From: Caenimonas sp. SL110
GTDB lineage: Bacteria; Pseudomonadota; Gammaproteobacteria; Burkholderiales; Burkholderiaceae_C
DNA length: 64,000 nucleotides
Assembly (NCBI RefSeq): GCF_001044395.1
Contig: NZ_JANU01000042.1
Coordinates: 118,775 to 182,774, forward strand
Direction: 5' to 3'
Position numbers and translations under genes: made by a program. Each line of letters opens with the position of its first letter. Position 1 is the first letter of the stretch. This document shows positions 9,003 to 17,290 of the stretch, one piece after another. The notes below the pieces were generated by a model, which had not been told where the DNA came from, ran no database searches, and was given only the letters and a program-made list of their open reading frames with translations.

Positions 9003-10106
9003 ATGGCCCTCGATGTCTGTATCCGCGGTGCCGGCGTAGTGGGCCGGACCCTGGCTTTGCTGCTGGCGCGAGAGCGACTGCGAGTAGGGCTCGTGCGCGA
9101 CACCACCACCCCCTCATCCCCTGCGTCCGGCGCGAACAGCGACGTGCGCGCCTTTGCGCTCAACGCGGCTTCCAGGGATTTGCTGGAGCAGTTGCGCGCC
9201 TGGCCCGACCTGCAGCACGCCACGCCGGTCACAGGCATGCGCGTGCATGGCGATGAAGGCGGCGAAGTCCAGTTCGACTCCGAGGCCACGCAGGCAGCAG
9301 CGCTCGCCTGGATTGTCGATGTGCCCGCGCTGCAGGACCGGCTGGCGCAGGCCCTTCAATTCCAGCCGCTCGTCCAGTGGCTCGATGAGCCCCAGCCCGC
9401 AACCCTGACTGTCGTTTGCGAAGGCCGCTCCAGTGCAACGCGTGCCGACTACGGTGTGCAATACGCTGTCACCCCCTACCCCCAGAAAGCCATTGCCGCC
9501 CGGCTCAATTGCGAACGGCCTCACGGATCGCTCGCCCGACAGTGGTTCGACGATGGCGAAATCCTCGCTTTCCTGCCCATGGCCGGGAACTCGGTGGCGC
9601 TTGTGTGGTCAGTCCATGGCGACAGGGCGTCCGGGTTGCTCGAACTCGATGCTGCGGCATTCGAGACGCAGCTCGAAGCAGCCAGCCACCACGAATTGGG
9701 CAAGCTCACCCTGACCAGCGAACGCGCCGCATGGCCGCTGCAACTGGCCACGGCCGACCGCTGGTGCGGACAGGGCTGGGTGCTGGCCGGAGATGCGGCG
9801 CATACCGTGCATCCGCTGGCCGGCCAGGGGCTGAACCTGGGATTGGCCGATGCGCGAGAGCTGGCACAGGCTGTGCACGAGCGTGAGTACTGGCGAGGCG
9901 TCGGCGACCTGGCCTTGCTCAGGCGCTATGAGCGTTCGCGCAAGGCCGACGTGATGGCGATGGGCGCGGCGACCGACGGCCTGCAGCAACTGTTCGCGCA
10001 GCAGGCGGAACCGTGGGCGAGCTTGCGCAACTGGGGCATGACGGCCTTCAACCGCAGCGGCCCGATCAAGGACTGGGTCGCACGGCAAGCCATGGGGCGC
10101 CTTTAG
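9003..10106 (+). CDS. FAD-dependent UbiH/UbiF-family monooxygenase
   Basis: The 367-residue flavoprotein monooxygenase probably hydroxylates an aromatic ring in ubiquinone biosynthesis. The N-terminal Rossmann fold shows IRGAGVVGRTLALLLARE, with Arg where many relatives have Gly or Val. The second FAD motif reads GWVLAGDAAHTVHPLAGQGLN followed by LGLADARELA, which is typical of UbiH/UbiF/COQ6. The exact hydroxylation position (C5, C6 or C1) cannot be told. The hexamer TACAAT sits 6 bp upstream of the ATG with no ribosome-binding site, so the mRNA may be leaderless. dsbC follows by 37 bp. Confidence 0.9.
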   Translation: MALDVCIRGAGVVGRTLALLLARERLRVGLVRDTTTPSSPASGANSDVRAFALNAASRDLLEQLRAWPDLQHATPVTGMRVHGDEGGEVQFDSEATQAAALAWIVDVPALQDRLAQALQFQPLVQWLDEPQPATLTVVCEGRSSATRADYGVQYAVTPYPQKAIAARLNCERPHGSLARQWFDDGEILAFLPMAGNSVALVWSVHGDRASGLLELDAAAFETQLEAASHHELGKLTLTSERAAWPLQLATADRWCGQGWVLAGDAAHTVHPLAGQGLNLGLADARELAQAVHEREYWRGVGDLALLRRYERSRKADVMAMGAATDGLQQLFAQQAEPWASLRNWGMTAFNRSGPIKDWVARQAMGRL

Positions 10107-10143
10107 AACAACCGGATTGAACGACAGAGTGACTGGAATTTCG

Positions 10144-10863
10144 ATGAACCTGATCAAGAATGTGGCGGCCTGTCTGCTGATGGCCGCGGGCCTGATTTCC
10201 ACGGCGGGCGCGCAGGCCGATGAAGCGCAAATTCGCAAGACGCTGCAAGAGCGCCTGCCGCGCCTGGGCAAGATTGACGATGTGACCAAGGCGCCGATGC
10301 CGGGGCTTTACGAAATCCGTGTCGGCACCGACCTGTTCTACAGCGACGCCGATGGCAACTACCTCATCCACGGCATGCTGATCGACACCAAGGGCCAGAA
10401 GAACCTGACCGAAGCGCGCCAGGAAAAGCTGCTCGCAATCGACTTCAACCAGCTGCCGCTGAAAGACGCATTCACCATCGTGCGCGGCAACGGCAAGCGC
10501 AAGATCGCGATTTTCGAAGACCCCAACTGCGGCTACTGCAAGCGCTTTGAACGCGACCTGCTCAAGGTCGATAACGTGACCGTGCACATGTTCCTCTATC
10601 CGATCCTGGGGCCTGACTCCACCGACAAGTCGCGCAACATCTGGTGCGCCGCCGACAAGGGCGCCGCATGGCTCGACTGGATGGTGCGCGACAAGGCTGC
10701 TCCACGCGCGACCTGCGACAGCGCCGCAGTGACCCGCAACGTCGAATTCGGCAAGAAGTACAAGATCTCCGGCACGCCCACATTGATCATGGCAAACGGC
10801 ACACGCGTGCCCGGCGCCATCACCGCAGCCGACCTGGAAAAGCTGCTGGCCGAGGCGAAGTGA
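10144..10863 (+). CDS. dsbC: Thiol:disulfide interchange protein DsbC
   Basis: A periplasmic disulfide isomerase. The 239-residue product has a signal peptide (residues 1-24, cleavage after AGA), an N-terminal dimerisation domain (about 25-90) and a C-terminal thioredoxin fold with active site CGYC in EDPNCGYCKRFER. It also has the cis-Pro loop GTPTLIM and the second structural Cys pair (WCAA... and ATC). The ATG at 10144 starts a proper signal peptide; an in-frame TTG nine codons earlier adds a polar stretch and was rejected. The stop overlaps the GTG start of the M61 peptidase gene. Confidence 0.96.
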   Translation: MNLIKNVAACLLMAAGLISTAGAQADEAQIRKTLQERLPRLGKIDDVTKAPMPGLYEIRVGTDLFYSDADGNYLIHGMLIDTKGQKNLTEARQEKLLAIDFNQLPLKDAFTIVRGNGKRKIAIFEDPNCGYCKRFERDLLKVDNVTVHMFLYPILGPDSTDKSRNIWCAADKGAAWLDWMVRDKAAPRATCDSAAVTRNVEFGKKYKISGTPTLIMANGTRVPGAITAADLEKLLAEAK

Positions 10864-12650
10864 GCCTGACCGCACGCACAGCAGGCACCGCAGGCGTTCA
10901 CTACCAGGTCGAAGCCGCCGACCTGAACGCGCATCTGTGGCGCGTGACCCTCACTGTCGAACAACCCGCCGCGCAGCAAACGGTGTCGCTGCCCGCGTGG
11001 ATTCCCGGCAGCTACCTGCTGCGCGAGTTTGCAAAGAACCTGCAGCGGCTTGCCGCTCGCCAGGGCAGCAAGGCCGTCAACCTGCAGCAACTCGACAAGG
11101 CGACCTGGCAAGTCGAATGCGTGCCCAGCAGCCCTCTCGTGCTGACGTACGAGGTTTACGCCTTCGACAATTCGGTGCGCACGGCTTGGCTCGACGCCAA
11201 CCGCGGGTTCTTCAACGGCACCAGCCTGTGCCTGAAAGTGCATGGACAGGAGACATCGCCGCACTCGGTCGAGTTGCTCCCGGTCGCGAGCAAGCCCAAC
11301 TGGGAGGCCGCCACCGGTCTGCCCGCGTACAAGGTCGGCAAGCGCGGCTTTGGCACCTATGTCGCAAGCGACTACGACGAGCTGGTGGATTGCCCGGTTG
11401 AAATGGGCGCATTCTGGAGCGCGGACTTCAAGGCGGGTGGCGTGCCGCACCGCGTTGTCGTCGCAGGTGCGGCCGAGTCGTTCGATGGCGCCCGATTCAC
11501 GGCTGACGTGCAGAAGATCTGCGAAGCCGAGATCCGCTTCTGGCACGCATCCAAAGGCCCGGCGAGCCGCACCGGCAAGCGCACGCCGCACAAGAGCTAC
11601 CTGTTCATGCTCAATTGCGTGGACGACGGCTATGGCGGCCTGGAGCATCGCAATTCGACAGCCTTGATTGCATCGCGCCGCGACCTTCCGCGCGTGGGCG
11701 AATCGCGCAAGACCGATGGCTACGTCACGCTGCTGGGCCTGGTCAGCCACGAGTATTTCCACACCTGGAACGTCAAGCACCTGCGGCCTGCCGAGTTCAC
11801 CAACTACGACTACGCGCGTGAGAACTACACGCAGCTGCTGTGGTTTTTTGAAGGCTTCACCAGCTACTACGACGACGTGCTGCTGCGCCGCGCAGGCGTC
11901 ATCGACGACACGGTGTATTTCAAGCTGCTCAACAAGACCATCAACCAGGTCATGCAGACGCCCGGCCGCGAAGTGCAGGCGGTGGCGCAGGCGAGCTTCG
12001 ATGCCTGGGTGAAGTACTACCGCCAGGACGAGAACACACCCAATGCCACGGTGAGCTACTACACCAAGGGTTCGCTGGTGGCCCTGTGCTTTGACCTCAC
12101 GCTGCGTGCCGAGGGACGCACCACGCTCGATGACGTGATGCGCGCGCTGTGGCAGCGCTGCAAGGCCGGGCCGATGACAGAGGCGGACTTTGCAGCCGTG
12201 CTCAAGGAACTGGGCGGCCGGGCGTTCACGCGCGAGATCGCGGCCTGGGTTCACGGCACCAAAGAGCTGCCGCTGGAAGAGCTGCTCAAGCCCTTTGGCG
12301 TCAACGTTGTGCAGGACCCTTCGCAACTGCAGCAGCGCCTGGGCGTTCGGGTGACAGAAAACTCCGGCATCCAGGTCAAGACGGTGCTGCGCGGCGGCGC
12401 AGCGGAGCAGGCGGGCATCGCAGCGGGCGACGAATGGATCGGCGTCGAGGTGGCGGGCCACGGATGGCGCATGGGCAAGCTCGACGACCTGCTGCTCTAT
12501 GCGGGCCATCACAAGAAGATGCAGGTGCTCGTCTCGCGTGACCGCCGCCTCATGCGGCTGGAGTTGAACCTGCCGGCTTCTTCCATCACCTGGCGGCTGG
12601 TCGTGCGCGATGCCGCATTGGTCCAGCCATGGCTGGCTCCGCAGACCTGA
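10860..12650 (+). CDS. M61-family glycyl-aminopeptidase-like metallopeptidase with PDZ domain
   Basis: The 596-residue protein belongs to peptidase family M61. It has an N-terminal beta domain (PAWIPGSYLLREFAKN), a gluzincin catalytic domain with HEYFHTWNVKHLRP (HExxH zinc motif), the downstream glutamate region FFEGFTSYYDD, and a C-terminal PDZ domain (residues about 480-570; LRGGAAEQAGIAAGDEWIGV). No signal peptide is evident, so it may be cytoplasmic. The GTG start at 10860 overlaps the dsbC stop, giving tight coupling; no better start was seen nearby. The PDZ domain probably governs substrate selection. Confidence 0.92.
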   Translation: MSLTARTAGTAGVHYQVEAADLNAHLWRVTLTVEQPAAQQTVSLPAWIPGSYLLREFAKNLQRLAARQGSKAVNLQQLDKATWQVECVPSSPLVLTYEVYAFDNSVRTAWLDANRGFFNGTSLCLKVHGQETSPHSVELLPVASKPNWEAATGLPAYKVGKRGFGTYVASDYDELVDCPVEMGAFWSADFKAGGVPHRVVVAGAAESFDGARFTADVQKICEAEIRFWHASKGPASRTGKRTPHKSYLFMLNCVDDGYGGLEHRNSTALIASRRDLPRVGESRKTDGYVTLLGLVSHEYFHTWNVKHLRPAEFTNYDYARENYTQLLWFFEGFTSYYDDVLLRRAGVIDDTVYFKLLNKTINQVMQTPGREVQAVAQASFDAWVKYYRQDENTPNATVSYYTKGSLVALCFDLTLRAEGRTTLDDVMRALWQRCKAGPMTEADFAAVLKELGGRAFTREIAAWVHGTKELPLEELLKPFGVNVVQDPSQLQQRLGVRVTENSGIQVKTVLRGGAAEQAGIAAGDEWIGVEVAGHGWRMGKLDDLLLYAGHHKKMQVLVSRDRRLMRLELNLPASSITWRLVVRDAALVQPWLAPQT

Positions 12651-13738
12651 GGACCCGCCGCGAGGCGCGCTCTCCCAAGGGCAGGGGCGTGCGCTTGCTG
12701 GCCCTGGCGCTGTTCGTTCTGCTGGCGCATCTGCTGGTCGTCGAGCTCATGTGGCACACCATCACCGACGCATCCGAACTGCGGTCGATGACCACGCCGA
12801 TGTTCACGCGCATGCTCACGCCCGAAGCGCCGCCGGTCGTCGTGGCGCAGGCACCGCCGCCGCCAGCGCGCAAGGCCACACCACGCCGGCCGTCGATCAC
12901 CACGGTGCCTTCAGCCGTCGCACCTGTGCCCGTTGCGTCCGAGCCGGCGCCGCCCGATATCCCCGTGGCAGCGACACCTGCGCCACCCGAGCCCGCCCCG
13001 GCGCCCGCTGAACCTGCGGTCCCTCCAGAAGCCGCGCAGGCGCAGGCCAACGCGATCCCGCCCGTCATTGGCATGGACGCGGTCGCAGCGCCCGCCTACC
13101 TGAACGACTGGCCTGCGGACACGCGGCTGACTTACCGGCTGAGCGGCATCTTTCGCGGACCGCTGCATGGCAAGGCCCAGGTGCAATGGCAACGCGAGGG
13201 CGCGCAGTACCAGGTGCGAGTCGCGATCGATCCAAACCTGCTACCTGGCTGGGTGATGACGAGCCAGGGCGAGGTGCTCGCTGAAGGACTCTCGCCGCGT
13301 GTTTACGAGGAAGTGCAGATCAATCGCACGCGCACGGTGCGGGTCGGCGAATCGGCCGTGACCCTGAACGACGGCCGCAGTGTGCCCAAGCCGGCCAACG
13401 TGCAGGACACAGCCAGCCAGTTCATCGAGTTGAGCCACCGGTTCGCAACCGGGCAGGTTGCCCTCGCGGCTGCGGGGCAGATCAGCGTGTATCTCGCAAG
13501 GCCGGGCGCCGTGGACCTGTGGACCTACGACATCACCGGACCGGAGTTTCTGGAGACGAAACTCGGACGCCTGGAGACCTGGCACCTCAAGCCCCGGCCG
13601 ATTGCCAACCCGCGCGGCAACATCACGCCGGAAATCTGGTTTGCACCGGCGCTGCGGTTTCTGCCGGTGCGGATTCGGGTGAATCAGGGGGAGGAGAATT
13701 TTGTCGACCTGGTGGTGGAGCAGATCGAGCAGCGGTGA
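12629..13738 (+). CDS. DUF3108 protein with membrane anchor and proline-rich linker
   Basis: The 369-residue product has one N-terminal membrane segment (residues about 22-40). A long Pro/Ala-rich linker follows (about 65-150), TonB-like in composition, and then a beta-rich periplasmic domain typical of DUF3108 (YRLSGIFRGPLHGKAQVQW through the final FLPVRIRVNQGEE). Members are thought to be periplasmic beta-barrel-like proteins of unknown function. It overlaps the M61 gene by 22 bp and closes this transcript. Confidence 0.85.
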   Translation: MAGSADLRTRREARSPKGRGVRLLALALFVLLAHLLVVELMWHTITDASELRSMTTPMFTRMLTPEAPPVVVAQAPPPPARKATPRRPSITTVPSAVAPVPVASEPAPPDIPVAATPAPPEPAPAPAEPAVPPEAAQAQANAIPPVIGMDAVAAPAYLNDWPADTRLTYRLSGIFRGPLHGKAQVQWQREGAQYQVRVAIDPNLLPGWVMTSQGEVLAEGLSPRVYEEVQINRTRTVRVGESAVTLNDGRSVPKPANVQDTASQFIELSHRFATGQVALAAAGQISVYLARPGAVDLWTYDITGPEFLETKLGRLETWHLKPRPIANPRGNITPEIWFAPALRFLPVRIRVNQGEENFVDLVVEQIEQR

Positions 13739-13775
13739 GATGGCAGCAAGAGTGGTTGCATCAGGCGCTGCATGG

Positions 13776-13834
13776 ATTGCGGGTCGAGCCCGCAATGACA
13801 GCCCTACCCTTGTCATGCCGGACTCGATCCGGCA
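13776..13834. repeat. Pair of REP-like palindromes
   Basis: There are two hairpin units: ATTGCGGG (13776-13783) with CCCGCAAT (13789-13796), and TGCCGGA (13816-13822) with TCCGGCA (13828-13834). Both have 5-nt TCGAG/CTCGA loops. The same pair, in opposite order, occurs at 63861-63936, which supports a dispersed REP family. It lies between convergent genes and may act as a transcript end. Confidence 0.8.
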
Positions 13835-13865
13835 TCCACCGCGAAGCGACAACCGCCTCACCGAT

Positions 13866-15161
13866 CTACAACTTGCGCTGATCCACCACCCGCTTGGCCT
13901 TGCCCAGGCTGCGCTCAACACCTCCGGTCGCGCGCAGCTCGATCACTGCACTGGTGCCGATGTACGTCTTGATTTCGTGCGCAAGCCTCTGCGCAGCGGC
14001 TTGCGCCTCGGACGACTCATGCGACAAATCCTGCCGCGTCTCCACGGCCACCGTCAATGAATCCATCGGCCCTTCGCGCGTGAGAATGCACTGGTAGTGT
14101 GGCGCAAGCTCGGCGCACTTGAGGATCAACTCTTCGATCTGCGTGGGGAACACATTCACGCCGCGCACGATCATCATGTCGTCGCTGCGACCGGTGATCT
14201 TTTCCATGCGCCGCATCGTGCGCGCTGTACCGGGTAGCAGGCGCGTGAGGTCGCGCGTGCGGTAACGAATGATGGGAAGCGCTTCCTTGGTGAGGCTGGT
14301 GAAAACCAGCTCACCGAATTGCCCGTCGGGCATCAGCTCGCCGGTTTCGGGGTCGATGATCTCCGGATAGAAATGATCTTCCCAGATCGTGGGGCCGTCC
14401 TTGGTCTCGATGCATTCATTGGCCACGCCCGGCCCCATCACTTCCGACAGGCCATAGATATCGACCGCATCCATGCCCATGCGCGCTTCGATGTTGGTGC
14501 GCATGTCGTTGGTCCAGGGCTCCGCGCCGAAGATGCCCAGACGCAGGCTCGACTTGTTGGGATCCAGCCCCTGCCGCTCGAATTCATCGGCGATCGCGAG
14601 CATGTAGCTGGGTGTCACCATGATGATGTCGGGGCGGAAATCGTGGATCAGTTGCACCTGCCGTTCGGTTTGCCCGCCACCGAAAGGCACGACCGTGAGG
14701 CCGAGTTTTTCCGCACCGTAATGCGCGCCCAGTCCGCCGGTAAAAAGCCCGTAGCCATAGCTCACATGCACCATGTCGCCGCGCATCGCCCCCGATGCGC
14801 GAATGCTGCGCGCCATGACGTGTGCCCATGTGTCGATGTCGCCCTGGGTGTAGCCAACCACCGTCGGCTTGCCGGTGGTGCCGCTGGAGGCATGGATGCG
14901 CGCGCATTGCTCGCGTGGCACCGCGAACATGCCGAAGGGATAGGCGCCTCGAAGATCGTCCTTGGTGGTGAACGGAAACTTCGCGAGATCGGCCAGCGAG
15001 GTGCAGTCATCGGGATGAACGCCGGCTGCATCGAACTTGGCGCGATAGACAGGCGAGTTCGCGTAAGCATGGGCGAGCGTTGCGCGCAGCCGCTTGAACT
15101 GCAAGGCGCGCAGCTCATCGATGGAGGCCGTTTCAATGGGTTCAAGTGCGAATGGGTTCAT
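13866..15161 (-). CDS. paaK: Phenylacetate-CoA ligase
   Basis: PaaK activates phenylacetate with ATP and CoA as the first step of the aerobic hybrid paa pathway. The 431-residue adenylate-forming enzyme carries the P-loop-like HASSGTTGKPTVVGYT, YGYGLFTGGLGAHYG, the DIYGLSEVMGPGVA motif and TRDLTRLLPG. Length is typical. Its ATG overlaps the paaI stop by 3 bp (ATGA), so it is the third gene of the paaG-paaI-paaK transcript. No ring-epoxidase (paaABCDE) or paaZ genes are in the window. Confidence 0.96.
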   Translation of the reverse strand: MNPFALEPIETASIDELRALQFKRLRATLAHAYANSPVYRAKFDAAGVHPDDCTSLADLAKFPFTTKDDLRGAYPFGMFAVPREQCARIHASSGTTGKPTVVGYTQGDIDTWAHVMARSIRASGAMRGDMVHVSYGYGLFTGGLGAHYGAEKLGLTVVPFGGGQTERQVQLIHDFRPDIIMVTPSYMLAIADEFERQGLDPNKSSLRLGIFGAEPWTNDMRTNIEARMGMDAVDIYGLSEVMGPGVANECIETKDGPTIWEDHFYPEIIDPETGELMPDGQFGELVFTSLTKEALPIIRYRTRDLTRLLPGTARTMRRMEKITGRSDDMMIVRGVNVFPTQIEELILKCAELAPHYQCILTREGPMDSLTVAVETRQDLSHESSEAQAAAQRLAHEIKTYIGTSAVIELRATGGVERSLGKAKRVVDQRKL

Positions 15162-15589
15162 GGCTGTTGAATGACTTGCCCTGTGATCGCCGCGCTCTTG
15201 CCGCGAAACATCGCGACGATCTCATCGCGCTGGTTGGTCACCTTCATGTCGTAGATGCCATGCCGTCCCTGGAGCATCTGCTCCACGCCCTCGCAGGTCA
15301 GCACATCACCGAGCTTGCCGGCCTTGAGGAATTCAATGCTGCAACCGGCTGCAACCGTCACCTGGTTGCGGCTGTTGCACGCAAACGCAAAGGTCGAATC
15401 GGCCAGCGTGAAGATGAATCCACCGTGGCAGATGAGGTGGCCGTTGAGCATGCATTCGCGAACCGGCATGCGCATCACGGCACGGCCCGGCTCGCAACTC
15501 ACCAGCTCCATCTGCATGAAGTCGCGGCTGGCACGGTCTGCAGCGAACATCGATTCGCCGACCCTGGCGGCGAGGGCTTCGGGCGTCAT
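15158..15589 (-). CDS. paaI: Acyl-CoA thioesterase PaaI
   Basis: A hotdog-fold thioesterase that frees CoA from dead-end phenylacetate-pathway intermediates. The 143-residue product contains the signature NGHLICHGGFIFTLADSTFA with the catalytic Asp, and a C-terminal strand pattern ending GKSAAITG. The ATG at 15589 overlaps the paaG stop (ATGA). A longer upstream frame crosses paaG and is a shadow. Confidence 0.95.
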   Translation of the reverse strand: MTPEALAARVGESMFAADRASRDFMQMELVSCEPGRAVMRMPVRECMLNGHLICHGGFIFTLADSTFAFACNSRNQVTVAAGCSIEFLKAGKLGDVLTCEGVEQMLQGRHGIYDMKVTNQRDEIVAMFRGKSAAITGQVIQQP

Positions 15590-16392
15590 CAGTTGCCCCT
15601 GAATTGCGCAGGACGTTTTTGCAGGAAGGCCGTCACGCCTTCGATGTAATCGTGCGTGCGGCCCAGCGCCGATTGCGTATCGCGCTCCAGGTCCAACTGC
15701 TGGTCGAGGTTGTTGCTGGCCGCGGCGCCAAGCAGCTGGCGGGTGGCGACGAGGGCCTGGGTCGGCATGGCTGCAAGGCGTTCGGCCAGCTTCATCGCCG
15801 ACTCCACGCAGTCCTGGCCCTCGGGCGCGACGTCCCAGATCATTCCCCACTCTTTCGCGTCTTTGGCGCTGAGCTTGTCGCCGAGCATCGCGGCGCCCAT
15901 CGCGCGGGCGAGGCCGAGCTTCTTGACGAGAAACCAGCTGCCGCCCGCGTCGGGGATGAGCCCGATCTTGCTGAATGCCTGGATGAAACTCGCGTTCGAT
16001 GCAGCGACGGCCAGATCGCAGGTCATCGCCAGCGATGCACCTGCACCGGCCGCCACGCCATTGACCGCAGCAATGGTGGGCACGCGCAGCGCCTGCAATT
16101 TGCGAACGGTCGGATTGAAGGCCTGGTCGATGACCGGGCCGGGGTTGGCCCGCTCGACGAGATTCGGGCCTTCCGCGAAATCGAACTCGGCAAGATCGGC
16201 GCCCGCGCAAAACCCGCGCCCTGCACCGGTGATGACCAGCGCCCGGATCGACTCATCGGCCTGGATCTTTTCAAAGGCAGCCCACAGCTCCTGGTGCATC
16301 TGCCGCGTGAAACTGTTGAGTGCCTGGGGGCGGTTCAGCGTGATGAGCGCGACAGCGCCACGCGTCGAAAAAAGGACGGACGATTCGGACAT
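15589..16392 (-). CDS. paaG: 2-(1,2-epoxy-1,2-dihydrophenyl)acetyl-CoA isomerase
   Basis: A crotonase-fold isomerase that converts the ring-epoxide CoA to the oxepin. The 267 residues show ITLNRPQALNSF, the oxyanion-hole loop GAGRGFCAGADLAEF, AAVNGVAAGAGASLAM, and SKIGLIPDAGGSWFL, where Asp replaces the glutamate used by hydratases, as expected for PaaG. The ATG at 16392 follows an AAGGAG ribosome-binding site; a start seven codons earlier lacks one. First gene of the paaGIK operon. Confidence 0.93.
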   Translation of the reverse strand: MSESSVLFSTRGAVALITLNRPQALNSFTRQMHQELWAAFEKIQADESIRALVITGAGRGFCAGADLAEFDFAEGPNLVERANPGPVIDQAFNPTVRKLQALRVPTIAAVNGVAAGAGASLAMTCDLAVAASNASFIQAFSKIGLIPDAGGSWFLVKKLGLARAMGAAMLGDKLSAKDAKEWGMIWDVAPEGQDCVESAMKLAERLAAMPTQALVATRQLLGAAASNNLDQQLDLERDTQSALGRTHDYIEGVTAFLQKRPAQFRGN

Positions 16393-16424
16393 GCAGGTCT
16401 CCTTGGGAGGCACTCTAACATTGG

Positions 16425-16440
16425 CCGACCGCGTGGTCGG
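16425..16440. promoter_or_regulatory. Putative PaaR-type operator between paaG and the enoyl-CoA hydratase gene
   Basis: The perfect palindrome CCGACC-GCGT-GGTCGG lies centrally in the 101-bp divergent spacer. It resembles the CCGACCG/CGGTCGG operators attributed to TetR-family PaaR in betaproteobacteria. A weak promoter for the right-hand gene, with -10 TATAGT at 16460-16465, would place its -35 at the palindrome edge. No regulator gene is nearby. Confidence 0.55.
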
Positions 16441-16493
16441 TTAACGTTTTCACTGGCGATATAGTCGTGCGATCCAATCCGAGGAGTTGAGTC

Positions 16494-17273
16494 ATGGCAT
16501 ACGAAATGATCGAAGTGCGCACCGAAGCGGGCAAGGTGGGCATCGTCACGCTGAACCGGCCCAAGCAGATGAACGCGTTGAACAACCAGTTGATGGACGA
16601 GATGGGCGCAGCGCTCAAGGCATTCGATGCCGACGAAGCCATCGGCTGCATGATCGTCACGGGCAGCGAGAAGGCTTTTGCTGCCGGTGCGGACATCGGC
16701 GCCATGGCGACCTATTCGTTCGCAGATGTCTACAAGGGCGACTACATCACCCGCAACTGGGAGACGATCCGTTCGATCCGCAAGCCGGTGATTGCCGCTG
16801 TCAGCGGATTTGCGCTCGGTGGCGGATGCGAGCTGGCCATGATGTGCGACTTCATCATCGCCGCCGACAACGCGCGCTTCGGCCAGCCCGAGATCAAGCT
16901 CGGCATCATCCCTGGTGCTGGCGGCACGCAGCGCCTGCCGCGCGCTGTCGGCAAGGCCAAGGCGATGGACCTCGCGCTGACCGGCCGCATGATGAATGCC
17001 GATGAAGCCGAGCGCGGCGGGCTTGTGAGCCGCGTCGTGCCGCTGGACAAGCTGATGGAAGAAGCGCTGGGCGCGGCGCTGATGATCTGCGACTACTCGC
17101 AGATCGCCGTGATGGCCGCCAAGGAATCCATCAACCGCTCTTTTGAATCAGGCCTGTCCGACGGCGTGATGTTCGAGCGCCGCATCTTCCACGCCCTCTT
17201 TGCAACCACCGACCAGAAGGAAGGCATGGATGCCTTCGTGAACAAGCGCAAGGCGCAGTTCAAGCACCAATAA
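16494..17273 (+). CDS. Enoyl-CoA hydratase (PaaF-like or beta-oxidation)
   Basis: A 259-residue crotonase that hydrates 2,3-enoyl-CoA. Both catalytic glutamates are in place: one in GGGCELAMMCD and one in FGQPEIKLGIIPGAGGTQRL, giving residues about 112 and 132. The oxyanion motif is EKAFAAGADIGAM. Placement opposite paaG and a shared operator suggest it serves phenylacetate degradation as PaaF, but a fatty-acid role is equally compatible with the sequence. GAGGAG precedes the ATG. Confidence 0.92.
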   Translation: MAYEMIEVRTEAGKVGIVTLNRPKQMNALNNQLMDEMGAALKAFDADEAIGCMIVTGSEKAFAAGADIGAMATYSFADVYKGDYITRNWETIRSIRKPVIAAVSGFALGGGCELAMMCDFIIAADNARFGQPEIKLGIIPGAGGTQRLPRAVGKAKAMDLALTGRMMNADEAERGGLVSRVVPLDKLMEEALGAALMICDYSQIAVMAAKESINRSFESGLSDGVMFERRIFHALFATTDQKEGMDAFVNKRKAQFKHQ

Positions 17274-17290
17274 CCGGATTCATCAGGTCG

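Noticed and set aside
10596..12512. 638-codon open frame opposite the M61 peptidase gene
   Set aside because: Shadow frame over a well-supported metallopeptidase with HExxH and PDZ motifs.
15158..16210. A 350-codon version of PaaI extending through paaG
   Set aside because: The upstream part is the shadow of paaG; the ATG at 15589 gives the normal thioesterase length and the ATGA coupling.
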